28,087 nt of DNA, taken from positions 1 to 28,087 of the forward strand of contig CAIYFP010000323.1 of the NCBI GenBank assembly GCA_903925515.1. The letters are read 5' to 3'. This document shows, in pieces, positions 8,820 through 18,063 of this stretch. The notes beneath the pieces were generated by a model, which saw only the letters and a program-made list of their open reading frames with translations, did not search any database and had not been told where the DNA came from. The first letter of the stretch is position 1. Every line of letters begins with the position of its first letter. Both the position numbers and the translations under genes were made by a program. This DNA comes from an uncultured Verrucomicrobiota bacterium. GTDB lineage: Bacteria; Verrucomicrobiota; Verrucomicrobiia; Limisphaerales; UBA9464.

Positions 8820-9755
8820 GTGAAGTCCTCCCCCGGAAACCAAGCCCATGTCGATCACCCCGGGCGCGCGGCTTCCGGGGCGCTGGCTGCCGCCGGTTGC
8901 TACCTTCTCTGGGGCCTCGTTCCCCTCTATTGGAAACGACTCGCCTCGGTGGACCCCGTCGAGTTGATCGCGCACAGGCACCTCGGGTCCATGGTCCTCC
9001 TCGGGCTCCTGCTCCTCCCGTCCCGGAAGGGCCGCATGGAATCCCTCGCGGCGCTCCGATCGCCCCGCTCCATCGGACGCGTCATCCTCGGAGCCGCACT
9101 CCTCACCACCAACTGGCTCGTCTATGTCTGGGGCGTCAACACCGGCCACATCGTCGAGACGAGCCTCGGCTACTTCCTCGTTCCCCTCTTCAGCGTGGTC
9201 GCCGGCCGCGCCGTCCTCCATGAACACCTCCGCCGGACCCAGGTCGCCGCCGTGCTCGTCGCGGCGGCGGGCGTGGGCGGCATGGTCGTCATGGCCGGCC
9301 GCCTCCCATGGATCGCCCTCGTCCTTGCCGGCAGCTGGAGCGCCTACAGCCTCCATCGCAAGACCGCATCCATCGGCCCGATCCCCGGCCTCGCCATCGA
9401 GACGCTCGTCCTGGCCCCCGCCGCCATCGCCTTCCTTGCATGGCGCCACCACCACGGACTCGGTGCCATGGGCAAGCTCGATGCCGCCGGACACCTCCTG
9501 CTGCTCAGCAGCGGCCTCGTCACCGCCCTCCCGCTCCTCCTGTTTGCCCACGGCGCACGATACATCCGCCTCTCCACCCTCGGCGTCATGCAGTACATCG
9601 CCCCGACGCTCCAGATGCTCATCGGCGTCATCGTCTATCACGAGTCCGTCCCGACCGGTCGCATGGCCTGCTTCGTCATCATCTGGGCCGCCCTCGTCCT
9701 TTACAGCTCCGACGCATGGATCGCCCAGCGCCGCGCAACCCGCCCCGCAAGCTGA
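8820..9755 (+). CDS. rarD: RarD-type EamA/DMT family transporter
   Basis: A 311-residue inner-membrane protein with about ten hydrophobic segments, typical of the EamA drug/metabolite transporter superfamily. RarD-like landmarks are GCYLLWGLVPLYWK near residue 26, PVELIAHR, NWLVYVWGVN (where E. coli RarD has NWLLFIWAVN) and SLGYFLVPL. The substrate is unknown even for the family's namesake, which was named for chloramphenicol sensitivity. The GTG at 8820 is the only start that keeps the whole first transmembrane segment. The gene lies 109 bp downstream of infA and converges on the CotH-like gene with 18 bp between them. Confidence 0.9.
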   Translation: MKSSPGNQAHVDHPGRAASGALAAAGCYLLWGLVPLYWKRLASVDPVELIAHRHLGSMVLLGLLLLPSRKGRMESLAALRSPRSIGRVILGAALLTTNWLVYVWGVNTGHIVETSLGYFLVPLFSVVAGRAVLHEHLRRTQVAAVLVAAAGVGGMVVMAGRLPWIALVLAGSWSAYSLHRKTASIGPIPGLAIETLVLAPAAIAFLAWRHHHGLGAMGKLDAAGHLLLLSSGLVTALPLLLFAHGARYIRLSTLGVMQYIAPTLQMLIGVIVYHESVPTGRMACFVIIWAALVLYSSDAWIAQRRATRPAS

Positions 9756-9773
9756 CCCCTCCGGCCGCAGCGG

Positions 9774-11423
9774 CTACGGCTCCTGCTTCCCGATGTCCCG
9801 GCGCTTCTCGAACACCGCGCCCCGCTCGCGCCCGTCCAACTGCGCTCGGACCGACGCATGCCTCCGGTCGATGAACCGGTGAATCCGGTGAACCGGACGA
9901 AACGGGTCGTCGATCCGCGGCTCAGGCTCGCCCTCCTCCCATGTCTCGGACACCGCAAGGTCAAATCGTCCCAGCCGGTAGTCGCTTTCCTCCGCGACCA
10001 CGGGCCGAATCAACGCCGCCAACTCCTGCACCTCCGCATGCAGGCGAGCGGGCACGAACAACCGCCCGAACAAGCCCTCAAGCTCCGCCCGATACATCCT
10101 CCGGAACGCGTCCATTGCGAACAACCGCTCCAGCAAACGATGGTCCGCCACCCATGGCCGGTCGATGCTGGCCTGCTCACGCCCCTTCACCGTCCCCACC
10201 AACGGGAACTCGCCCCATGCCTGGTCAAGGTCCCATGGCACAAACCCAAACCGCCCCGTCGGCCCGTCAAGGTACATCATGAAGTTCTGCCCGTTGTACA
10301 GGAACCCGTCGTAGCTCGAAATCAACGACGTCACCGCCACGAACCGCGCCACCTCCACAAGGTCCAAGTACTCCCCCGCCCGCGCCGCAAACTCCTCGTC
10401 CGACGCCGACGTCACCCAACGCGCCGCCTCCATCAGCCGCGTCTTGTGCGCCTCCTTTAGCCGAGTCTTGGGGTCATAGATGCCCTCGTATGCCGCCCAG
10501 TTCGTGCCAAGGTCCCGAAACAGCTCGTACGTCACGGGCTTGAACAAGGCGGCATCCCTCCCCGCAAACGTTTCCGCGACCCAGTCCGCATCCAGGTTCT
10601 CCACCATCACGTACAACCCAAGCGGCCGACGCTTGAATCGATCCCCGATCCCCAGCAAGACCCGCGCGTACGCCGTGCGAGGCGACGGCACCCCGGCCTC
10701 CCGGTAGAACCGGTACCCCATCGCGTCGCTCATCGACGAGAAGTCCGAGACCAGGTTGTTCAGGTTCAACACCACGTTTCCCGCCACCTTCCGGCCTTCA
10801 TTCCCGCGCCCAAGGTCCAGCTTGAACGGCTTCTTGAACGCCCCGAACGAGTTCAGGAACGTCCCGTTGCCCTTCAATCGCACCGACACCAACCCCATGT
10901 CCATCCCCCCCACGGAAACACGGGCCGACGACCACGGCTGGCCAAGGCCCATGACCCCCGCCAACCCGTTCCTCGGCGCATGCTCGCTTCGCAGCGGAAA
11001 CTTCCCCTCGACCGGGTTGAAGTTGATCCCCGGACGAATGCCCGTCGCCTGGACCGCCGCCCATTGCTCCTCCGTGAACGTGAGGTGCACTTGCCAAACA
11101 TTCGTCCGGAGAAAGAACTCCCCCCGCGTCCGGAGCCCGCGCGCATCAGGCCTCGGGCCGGCCCAGCCATTCTCCGGCTCCACCCCGGCGGGGGTTCCCG
11201 GAGGCGGCCATGGCCGGTCCGTCGGAGCCACCGCCTCCGTCTTCGTGAACTGGTTTCGCGCAAACCAAAGCGACACCCGGCCCGTCCGCCAAAGCACCAC
11301 CGCTGCCACCACCGTCAACGCGACCATGACAGCCCCAACCCCGCCCATCCAAAGGCAGCATGAGAACAGCCGGCGCCACCCTGAACGCCGCACGGGCACC
11401 GCTTGATCCGCAGGTGATGTCAT
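9774..11423 (-). CDS. CotH-family (atypical kinase fold) protein with N-terminal membrane anchor
   Basis: A 549-residue protein. A hydrophobic segment at about residues 22-45 follows an Arg-rich start, so the main part should lie outside the cytoplasm or be membrane-tethered. The region VRLKGNGTFLNSFGAFKKPFKLDL resembles the CotH N-lobe (RGNSS...KKSFRLKL in relatives), PLGLYVMVENLD fits the family's G-Y-L-E stretch, and FVPWDLDQAWG matches the Asp-rich metal/catalytic motif of the C-lobe. The best-studied member is the spore-coat kinase CotH of Bacillus; in non-spore-formers CotH proteins are common as secreted or surface proteins of unknown substrate. It overlaps neither neighbour and is divergent from the next gene across 397 bp. 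Confidence 0.85.
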   Translation of the reverse strand: MTSPADQAVPVRRSGWRRLFSCCLWMGGVGAVMVALTVVAAVVLWRTGRVSLWFARNQFTKTEAVAPTDRPWPPPGTPAGVEPENGWAGPRPDARGLRTRGEFFLRTNVWQVHLTFTEEQWAAVQATGIRPGINFNPVEGKFPLRSEHAPRNGLAGVMGLGQPWSSARVSVGGMDMGLVSVRLKGNGTFLNSFGAFKKPFKLDLGRGNEGRKVAGNVVLNLNNLVSDFSSMSDAMGYRFYREAGVPSPRTAYARVLLGIGDRFKRRPLGLYVMVENLDADWVAETFAGRDAALFKPVTYELFRDLGTNWAAYEGIYDPKTRLKEAHKTRLMEAARWVTSASDEEFAARAGEYLDLVEVARFVAVTSLISSYDGFLYNGQNFMMYLDGPTGRFGFVPWDLDQAWGEFPLVGTVKGREQASIDRPWVADHRLLERLFAMDAFRRMYRAELEGLFGRLFVPARLHAEVQELAALIRPVVAEESDYRLGRFDLAVSETWEEGEPEPRIDDPFRPVHRIHRFIDRRHASVRAQLDGRERGAVFEKRRDIGKQEP

Positions 11424-11820
11424 GGCCGCGAACCTGTCACCCTCCCGTCACAAGGTCGATGCCGGACCGAAAACAAGCCCGGCAACAAGGCCAGAACTGT
11501 CCATTTGATTCCGCTGCAAAGCCCCTGCTCCAGGAACGAAATCGTTGGCGTCATGGAACGTTCGAATCGGAAACCAAACCTTTTGGGTCATGTCACGGTC
11601 CGATTGGAAGGCAGGGCGATTCGATGGAGGCGAAAAGGTCGGCATGGCGTTTCGCAGCCAAACCTCCGTTCGACACTCAGTCCGGGACCGAGGCCACAAG
11701 GCTCCCGTGCGAGGAAACGTGGCACCGAGACCTCCTGGCGGGTGGAACAAGAAAACTTGCCACGGCTCGCACGATGGCGTGGTCTTGCTAGAGCATCACC
11801 GGCCTTATGGCGTGCAAAAC
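11424..11820. other. 397-bp divergent intergenic region without a recognisable gene
   Basis: It lies between two genes that point away from each other, so both promoters should be here. I could not place a convincing -35/-10 pair on either strand. The plus-strand frame stays open back to 11545, but its translation (MASWNVRIGN...) resembles neither a signal peptide nor a known domain. A small GCCGG...CCGGC dyad lies around 11470-11493. No tRNA, repeat array or small RNA was recognised. Confidence 0.5.
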
Positions 11821-14610
11821 ATGAAGGCACCGGACAGGCGCGAAATCATGCGCAACCGCCACGTCGTCCCATTACTCGTACGGGCCGTCGCATGCGCATG
11901 GCTTGTCCACGGCTGGACATCCCTCCTCGCCGCAGGCTCCACCCCCGGCTTGGCCGGATGGACCCCGGCCCCGCCCGCGTGGAAGGACGCGACCGTCTCC
12001 AACGAGACCGCAACGCTCACCGCCCGCAAATGGGCCTACCTGATGACTCCGGCGTCAGTCCCGGACGTCGAGGTGTCGGCGATCATCCAGGTTCGAGAGG
12101 TGGGAAAGCTCAGGTCGTTCTTCGGCGAGTCATGGTCGGTTTGGCCGGACAAGGCGGTCGATGACCATGGCTGGGACGCCGGGCTGCTTCTCCGGGCCAC
12201 GGACGGGGGCGGATACCGGGTCCAAGTGTCTGCATCACTCGCCGAGGTCGCCGTGGTCAAGTTCCCGTCAGGCGGCTATGTCCGGAGCGTCCCGGTCATT
12301 GTCGGCAAGGACTCCACCCTCGCCCTGACGGCCCGTGCCCGTGCCAACCGGGTCACCGTCACGGCCAACGGACGCGAGGTCATCTCCTTCATCGATCCGG
12401 ATCCGCTCGGGGACGGCAAGGTCGGCATCGGCGCCAACAGCGGCGCCATGGTCGAGTTCAGGCACGTCGCGGTGACCCCGCTTGAATCTGGAGCGTACGA
12501 AAGCCCGCCTGCCCACCAACCCCGCTTCCGGGCACGACGCTGGGTCGGCGGACGACAATGGGTGTTCGACGGCGACGAACCCATCCTGCTCCTACCCGAC
12601 CCAGCGTCCTCCTTCGTCAACAACGTGAAGCTGCGCCCGGGCCTTCGGCCCCTGCTCGGATTCAACAGCCACTGGGATGTCCAGGCGCAAGGCGCCTATC
12701 CAGATGCAAGGAACGACACGACCGACGTCAAGGTGGACGGGGGGGGAAGGGAACTCGGGGTATCATGGGTCGGAAAGCACGAAAAAAACCGGTTTCGCAC
12801 TCGGTCCCGGATGACCGTGGGATGGGATGACCGGCGTTCCGTCTATACCTACGACATCGAAAGCGAGCTGGAGGTGCTGGCCGGGGAACCGTTTCCCTTC
12901 CGCAACGGGCTTGACTTCGAGCACCACACCCCTCTCGACCCGTTCAATTGGCAGTACCTTGTCTTTCGCAAGGCCGACGGCTCTCTGCGACGACGGCCAG
13001 TCTACCCAGTGGACCCGGGGGTCCAGGGGGACCTTGGCATGGCCGACGGGCTCCGCGTATGGCATGGACGCCACAACGACCCGGTCCCGATTTGCCCGGC
13101 CGTGGAGTATCGGACGCCCGACACGGGCGGACGAAAGCTCAACACGGCCGTGTGTGCCGCCTTCTACGACACGGGCGTCAGCTTCCCCGCCGAAACGCTC
13201 AAGCCCGCCCAGAAGATCTCGGTGCGCTACCGCTACACGGGATACCCGGCCGCGGAGGCCGCAATGCTATTCAACGAGGCCCGGACGGTTGAAGGCCCGA
13301 TGTTCGACCCCGGGCATCATTACATCTTCGCCGAGTGGCCGAGGACAACCTTCTCGCAATTCGTCGCCCTGAGCGATTCATGGATCTACGGGCGCGTGCC
13401 GTTCATGTCCGCGCACAACGGCCGCCCCACCTACGAGTTGGCCAAGGCACCAGAAACCAAGGGCGGCCATGCCATGAGGCTGGGCCCGCTGGCCTCCGGG
13501 GCCGCACCCCTGCCACTCCCCGCCGGTGGCCTCGCGCCCGGCCGCTATGTGCTCTCGGTCCAGGCGATGGGCGACAACCTGTTCGGCCCCGGGGGACGCA
13601 TCGAACTGACGGCGGCTGACCCGTCCGGCAAGCCAAGGCTCAACCTCCGCCACTTTGTCGGCGCCGGCACGTTCGGTTGGAGGCAGGCCGGCCTCGCCTT
13701 CGACCTTCCCGACGGCATCAAGACACTCACGCTCGGCTTCGGCAACGGCGGCACGGGACATGCCTTCTTCACGGACGCGGAGTTCCGGTTGCTCAAGCCC
13801 GGGGACCCCTTGCCCAAAGGCATTGCCAGCACCGCAAACCCGGTCGCCTCGATGGTCTCGCCATCGCCGCAGGGCGCGATCATGGACTACAGGATGGTGG
13901 AGGGACGCGGCATGCACGCCCTCGACTTCGCCTCCGGCCCGCTGGGCGTCCTCGAATTGGCAAACACCGACTGGGTCCCCGACGATGGCCGGCCCGCCCT
14001 GAGATTCGCAGACAACACGGGAGGCACTGGAATCTATCCGAAAGCAGGCGCCCTGGATTCCGGCTATTTCGGGCACCCAGCCTACAAGGGGCGGGAGACC
14101 ATTCCCGTGGCCGTGGCCGGCCATCATGGCCGCGACGCCCTCCTCCTGGGTGGCTTCACCATCGTTTCATGGGTCAAGCCCGCCGCCACCATGGGCAAGG
14201 CCGAGCACGGGGGAACCGGCGACATCGTCGGCATCGGCGCCCGCCGCATGGTCCTGCGACTGGTCGGACAATCCGCCCCGTATCAGTTGCAGGGAGCCCT
14301 CGACGTCACGGATCGCTTCACCACCCCGGAAGCCATGGTCGAGGCAGGTCGCTGGCACCAGGTCGCCATGAGTGGCGAGCCAACAACAGGGAACGCATGG
14401 CGCGTGCGCCTTTGCCTCGACGGGAAGACCGTGCTGGAGGGCAGGACCCAGAAGCGACTCGATCCCTTCGCGCTCTCCCCGTCCGTCGTTCTTGGCGCCG
14501 AGTTGTTCTACTTCCACAACGGCTACTACCGCGGCTTGATCGGCCGCACGCTCCTGTTCGATCGGCCCCTTACAGCACACCAAATCGCCGTTCTGCGAGC
14601 CGTCGAGTGA
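11821..14610 (+). CDS. Large secreted protein with DUF1080-like and LamG/ConA-like domains
   Basis: 929 residues from ATG 11821. ATG 11848 (MRNRHVVPLLV...) is an equally possible start, and both lead into a signal peptide ending near LAAG. At about residues 50-230, a beta-sandwich resembling the DUF1080/3-keto-disaccharide-hydrolase family carries an intact core (DAGLLLRATDGGGYRVQV, GDGKVGIGANSGAMVEFRHV). A central region of about 430 residues (QPRFRARRWVGG to AEWPRTTFSQF) is not recognised. At about 590-690 comes a carbohydrate-binding-like beta module. The last 220 residues are LamG/concanavalin-like (SWVKPAATMG, AGRWHQVAMSGEP, GLIGRTLLFDRPL). The architecture suggests a polysaccharide-binding or polysaccharide-degrading surface protein, but no catalytic residues were identified. 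It converges on the operon end with 172 bp between. Confidence 0.8.
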   Translation: MKAPDRREIMRNRHVVPLLVRAVACAWLVHGWTSLLAAGSTPGLAGWTPAPPAWKDATVSNETATLTARKWAYLMTPASVPDVEVSAIIQVREVGKLRSFFGESWSVWPDKAVDDHGWDAGLLLRATDGGGYRVQVSASLAEVAVVKFPSGGYVRSVPVIVGKDSTLALTARARANRVTVTANGREVISFIDPDPLGDGKVGIGANSGAMVEFRHVAVTPLESGAYESPPAHQPRFRARRWVGGRQWVFDGDEPILLLPDPASSFVNNVKLRPGLRPLLGFNSHWDVQAQGAYPDARNDTTDVKVDGGGRELGVSWVGKHEKNRFRTRSRMTVGWDDRRSVYTYDIESELEVLAGEPFPFRNGLDFEHHTPLDPFNWQYLVFRKADGSLRRRPVYPVDPGVQGDLGMADGLRVWHGRHNDPVPICPAVEYRTPDTGGRKLNTAVCAAFYDTGVSFPAETLKPAQKISVRYRYTGYPAAEAAMLFNEARTVEGPMFDPGHHYIFAEWPRTTFSQFVALSDSWIYGRVPFMSAHNGRPTYELAKAPETKGGHAMRLGPLASGAAPLPLPAGGLAPGRYVLSVQAMGDNLFGPGGRIELTAADPSGKPRLNLRHFVGAGTFGWRQAGLAFDLPDGIKTLTLGFGNGGTGHAFFTDAEFRLLKPGDPLPKGIASTANPVASMVSPSPQGAIMDYRMVEGRGMHALDFASGPLGVLELANTDWVPDDGRPALRFADNTGGTGIYPKAGALDSGYFGHPAYKGRETIPVAVAGHHGRDALLLGGFTIVSWVKPAATMGKAEHGGTGDIVGIGARRMVLRLVGQSAPYQLQGALDVTDRFTTPEAMVEAGRWHQVAMSGEPTTGNAWRVRLCLDGKTVLEGRTQKRLDPFALSPSVVLGAELFYFHNGYYRGLIGRTLLFDRPLTAHQIAVLRAVE

Positions 14611-14782
14611 TGCTCAGCCGCAAGGCCGACACGGGCGTGTCCGGAGGTTGGCGAGCCTGCTTCCTGAACAGGAGTCCGGGGGGTGATCGCCTTGGACCAC
14701 CTTGCCTCACCGGTTGCGTCGGACACATCCCACGGTGCCCCGTGCCATGAACGCCCAAGCAAGTCCAAGACACCCCTGCTGG

Positions 14783-16255
14783 CTATCCGCCACCCTTCGG
14801 CGCCGCTGCACCCGGCGGCGCATTGGTGGCGGGCACGCCAAACGTCGCGGGCAACTTCAGCTCGGTGCGAAGCCGGTCGCGGAACTCCTGCGAGGTCCCC
14901 GACTGCGGGTCCAGCAACCGGAGCAGGCTGTTGCGCTTCAACTCGTCGAACGGACCAAGCGGAAGGCGTTGCACCGCGCTCTTGTGCGTCGTGCGCGCGC
15001 CGAAGTTGGAATGCACGCGCTCGGCCATCAGCATCAGCCCCTGAAACTGGTCGGCGTCTCCCTCCACCAAGTGCACGTACGACGCCTCGATCAAGCCCTC
15101 GATGATCGCCATCGACCGGTCACGCGACGTCTCGCCCACGTCCTCCGTGATGCGCGACAGTGCGTAGTCCTCAAGGTTCCACTCCAGCGGGATGGCCGAG
15201 TTCGTGCCGTAGGTCGTCCGGCAGTACTCAAACCATTTCCGGGCCTCCCGCTGCCGGTTGTAGGCATACAGGAAATAGACCGCGTCCTTCAGGAAGTTCC
15301 GGTGCGCGCGCTGGAAGCTGTCCTTCATCCCCTCCTCCTCCTCGGCGTCGATCTGGCCAAGGTACGCGCGGGACGCGTTGTCGATCATGTCGAGGTTCGG
15401 CGCGAACTGGATGCGTTGCGCGAGGCTGTTGGTCACAAGGCGCCCGCGTTGGAACGCCATCATCATCGGCTGGAAAATGTTCCTCCGCAGCATGCGCACG
15501 TCGCCCGCGCCCCGTCCCAGCTTGAGGCCGCGCGTCGCCCAGTAAATCGCGTGCGTCTCAGGCAGGCGCCATTCCAGCGGCCCGTACGTGTCATCCACCT
15601 CCTTCATGAGCGCGGGATCGAGCTTGTAGCGCTCCACCAGCGTCTGGACCCGCTTCGTGTCCTCGCCCGTCACCGGCTTGAGCAACACCCCGTAGTCCGG
15701 CCGCCCGCCCGGCAACAACGCCTGCATTTCCTCCGCCCAGTGCGCCTTATACGCCAGGTGCGCGTCGTCGAGGTTCGCGCCCATCTTGTGGTGGAAATGC
15801 CGGGCGAGCTCCGCGTGGATGTCGATCGCCCGCGGGTTGTACCTCAGGCCCTCGTCGCGCAGGAGCTCCACGCCCCGCTGAACCCAAAGCCAGCGGTCCT
15901 CCGGGTCCGGGAACTTCACGGAGATGTTGTAGGAAAGGTTCCATGCAAGGTGAACCCACACCGCCGAGAAATGCGGTTGCAGCTTGGTGATCCAGTCCGC
16001 GAGCTGCACCGCCTCAAAATGCTTGCCGTCGTCCTGCAGCTCCGTGGACCGAATCCACAGCGCGTTGGCAATCAACCCGCGGAAGCCGCCCAGCGCCACC
16101 GTCGTGAACGCCAGCACCGGCGGCGCATTCGACAACACCGCCGATCGCGTCAACCCCAGCTCGTCCCGGTCCCGGTTCAGGCGTGCCTGGAAGAAGTGCC
16201 CGGCCACGAGCGCGGCCACGGCAACCAACAGCGGTAGGACCTTGCGCGGGTTCAT
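14783..16255 (-). CDS. Membrane-anchored protein of unknown function, alpha-helical (TPR-like)
   Basis: 490 residues; last gene of the operon. ATG 16255 overlaps the permease stop codon by four bases (ATGA), which implies translational coupling, and opens an N-terminal hydrophobic anchor (residues 5-22); a second apolar stretch is at 45-66. The rest is soluble and helical, with paired helices such as HFEAVQLADWITKLQPHFSAVW and LAWNLSYNISVKF, and RGVELLRDEGLRYNP near residue 127, reminiscent of tetratricopeptide helices without a clean consensus. I know no function for this family. Position and coupling suggest it is the extracytoplasmic partner of the ABC exporter. The C-terminus is a short Pro/Ala/Gly tail. 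Conserved polar residues in DDAHLAYKAHWAEEM may mark a binding site, which is speculative. Confidence 0.85.
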   Translation of the reverse strand: MNPRKVLPLLVAVAALVAGHFFQARLNRDRDELGLTRSAVLSNAPPVLAFTTVALGGFRGLIANALWIRSTELQDDGKHFEAVQLADWITKLQPHFSAVWVHLAWNLSYNISVKFPDPEDRWLWVQRGVELLRDEGLRYNPRAIDIHAELARHFHHKMGANLDDAHLAYKAHWAEEMQALLPGGRPDYGVLLKPVTGEDTKRVQTLVERYKLDPALMKEVDDTYGPLEWRLPETHAIYWATRGLKLGRGAGDVRMLRRNIFQPMMMAFQRGRLVTNSLAQRIQFAPNLDMIDNASRAYLGQIDAEEEEGMKDSFQRAHRNFLKDAVYFLYAYNRQREARKWFEYCRTTYGTNSAIPLEWNLEDYALSRITEDVGETSRDRSMAIIEGLIEASYVHLVEGDADQFQGLMLMAERVHSNFGARTTHKSAVQRLPLGPFDELKRNSLLRLLDPQSGTSQEFRDRLRTELKLPATFGVPATNAPPGAAAPKGGG

Positions 16256-18060
16256 GTGGGCATGGCGATTTCGCGGCGGGTCAGGATCAGCATTCCGGCG
16301 ACGGCCAATCCGCCGCCCGTGACGCCCACCACCAACGCCACCGCACGGGCCAGCTCGGCCCACGTGATCGAGCGACCCGTCGCAAGCGCATCCACCGGCG
16401 AGAACCCCGAGACCTGGCTCAGCACCCAGTACGCGCCCCCATAGACCTGCACGGCCACTTGGTTCACCAACGAGTTGGCCGAGACCACCCCGGTCTCGTG
16501 GTTGATCCCCACCACCCCGCCCTGCTCCACCACCTGCTTCAGCGTCCCCGAGGACAACCCAATCACCAGCAACGCCAAGGACAGGAACGACGCGACCGGG
16601 AACGACAGGAACGAGGCCGAGAACAAGCCAATCGCCGTCAGCAGGCCCAGCCAAGCAAGGATCACGCACAACCCGCGGGCGAAGTTCACCGAAAACGAGG
16701 CCTCCGGGCACAACACCTGCACGCCCTCGTCCGGCGGAAACACCAACGTCAGCTTCCCAAGGTTCGCATACCTCAACGACAATCGCCCGTCCCCGTCGAT
16801 CAACTCCCCCGGGATCTCGAACTCCGACGGCACGTCCGGGCCGAAGTTGTTGCGCAATCGCACCGGCCGCGTCTGCTTCCCCCCGCCCACCTCCCATCCA
16901 TGGTCGAAGGACGCGTCCAAGCCCACGTACTCCGGGGTGAAGAACTTCACGCGCACGTACAGCATGCGGCCCTTGAACCGCTCCCGGGCACCAGGCCCAA
17001 GGTCAAAGTCGAATGGAACCGGCCGGAACTGGCCCGGTGCCACCGCCTGCAACCGCCCCTCGAGCTGTGCCCGCACCTGCTTCCTAACAAAGTCCGGGTT
17101 CATCTGCGCCACCGTTGCGTCCTGACGCCGCTTCTGGAACTCCCTCTCCGTTTCCGCCGCAAGGTCGATCGCGTTGGCCCGCACCGGCTCGCGCGCCACA
17201 AGGATCTCGTTCCGCAGCTTGGCCAATTGCGCCTCCGGCAATTGCGACGCGCGCACGTGCAGGAGCCCGTACACGATGGCGCCCGCGATCGCGACCATGC
17301 CCGCGTTGAGCGCCATGATGCCCACCCACTTGCCCAGCCACACCTGCCAGCGCGGGATCGGCTTTACCACGACAAGGAACAACGACATGTCCTCGATGTC
17401 CCGCGCCAGCGTCCCGCACGCCAGCCACAGGCTGGAAAAACCCAGCAACGTCGTGATCGACGTCAGCGTGTACGCCAACAGGATCTGCGAGAAGCCGGTG
17501 GCCGTGCCATCATGCTTGATGATCAGCGGCAACGCGAACACCGCCCCTACCAAGATCGTCAGCAACACCACCACCAACCGGTACCGGAACGCCGCCTTCA
17601 GCGTCAGCAGCGCCATCGCCAGCACCCCGCGCCACGACACCGGCGCGATGTCCGGCACCCCGCCCACGCGACGCGCCCGCCACTCGGGCAATGGCTTCCC
17701 GCCGACCTGCACCAGCATCGCGATCGCCGTTGCCGCGTCCCGGGCATGAACGGTGCACGCGTACGCGAGCCCGCCTCGCTCCGCCGCGAGCTCCCGCAAT
17801 GATCGCGCCGAAAACCCCACCACGATCCCGAGCACGGCCTGCAACGCCACGTAGAAGCCCCATGGCACGCGGTTCGCATAAAGGATCCCGACCAGCAGGG
17901 CGTTCACCACCCCCGTCACCAAACCCTGCACCCACAACCGCTGCATCAGCATCCAAGCCCACGACAACCCAAGCCCGGCCAACGAGAACCCCAGCGGCAC
18001 CGCCCGCCGGTTCCCCGTCTCGTCCACGTAAAGCTCATAGGCCCGCTTCATCGCATGCAC
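16252..18060 (-). CDS. ABC-2 type permease with large extracytoplasmic insert
   Basis: 602 residues from GTG 18060, which has GAGG 6 nt upstream; the ATG at 18051 (MKRAYELYV) is the main alternative and has poorer spacing. Residues 1-110 form an N-terminal module with two hydrophobic hairpins, resembling small DUF2628-like membrane proteins. The ABC-2 core begins near residue 145, with the family-like stretch LARDIEDMSLFLVVVKPIPRWQVWLGKW at about 218-245. Between the hydrophobic segments at 250-268 and 470-515 lies a soluble insert of about 200 residues, first helical and charged, then beta-rich (MLYVRVKFFTPEYVG, FEIPGELIDGDGRLSLRY). A terminal helix ends in LTRREIAMPT. It pairs with the ATPase encoded 3 bp upstream and is coupled to the next gene. 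Export of a lipid, peptide or polysaccharide is possible, but the substrate is unknown. Confidence 0.88.
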   Translation of the reverse strand: MHAMKRAYELYVDETGNRRAVPLGFSLAGLGLSWAWMLMQRLWVQGLVTGVVNALLVGILYANRVPWGFYVALQAVLGIVVGFSARSLRELAAERGGLAYACTVHARDAATAIAMLVQVGGKPLPEWRARRVGGVPDIAPVSWRGVLAMALLTLKAAFRYRLVVVLLTILVGAVFALPLIIKHDGTATGFSQILLAYTLTSITTLLGFSSLWLACGTLARDIEDMSLFLVVVKPIPRWQVWLGKWVGIMALNAGMVAIAGAIVYGLLHVRASQLPEAQLAKLRNEILVAREPVRANAIDLAAETEREFQKRRQDATVAQMNPDFVRKQVRAQLEGRLQAVAPGQFRPVPFDFDLGPGARERFKGRMLYVRVKFFTPEYVGLDASFDHGWEVGGGKQTRPVRLRNNFGPDVPSEFEIPGELIDGDGRLSLRYANLGKLTLVFPPDEGVQVLCPEASFSVNFARGLCVILAWLGLLTAIGLFSASFLSFPVASFLSLALLVIGLSSGTLKQVVEQGGVVGINHETGVVSANSLVNQVAVQVYGGAYWVLSQVSGFSPVDALATGRSITWAELARAVALVVGVTGGGLAVAGMLILTRREIAMPT

Positions 18061-18063
18061 CGG

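Noticed and set aside
11545..11820. Upstream extension of the LamG-type secreted protein to a TTG at 11545
   Set aside because: The extension would bury the signal peptide, has no family-like sequence and uses a rare start codon.
14611..14782. A terminator between the convergent ends at 14610 and 14783
   Set aside because: Only short dyads (CACGG TGCC CCGTG, about 14732-14745) without T-runs on either strand were found.
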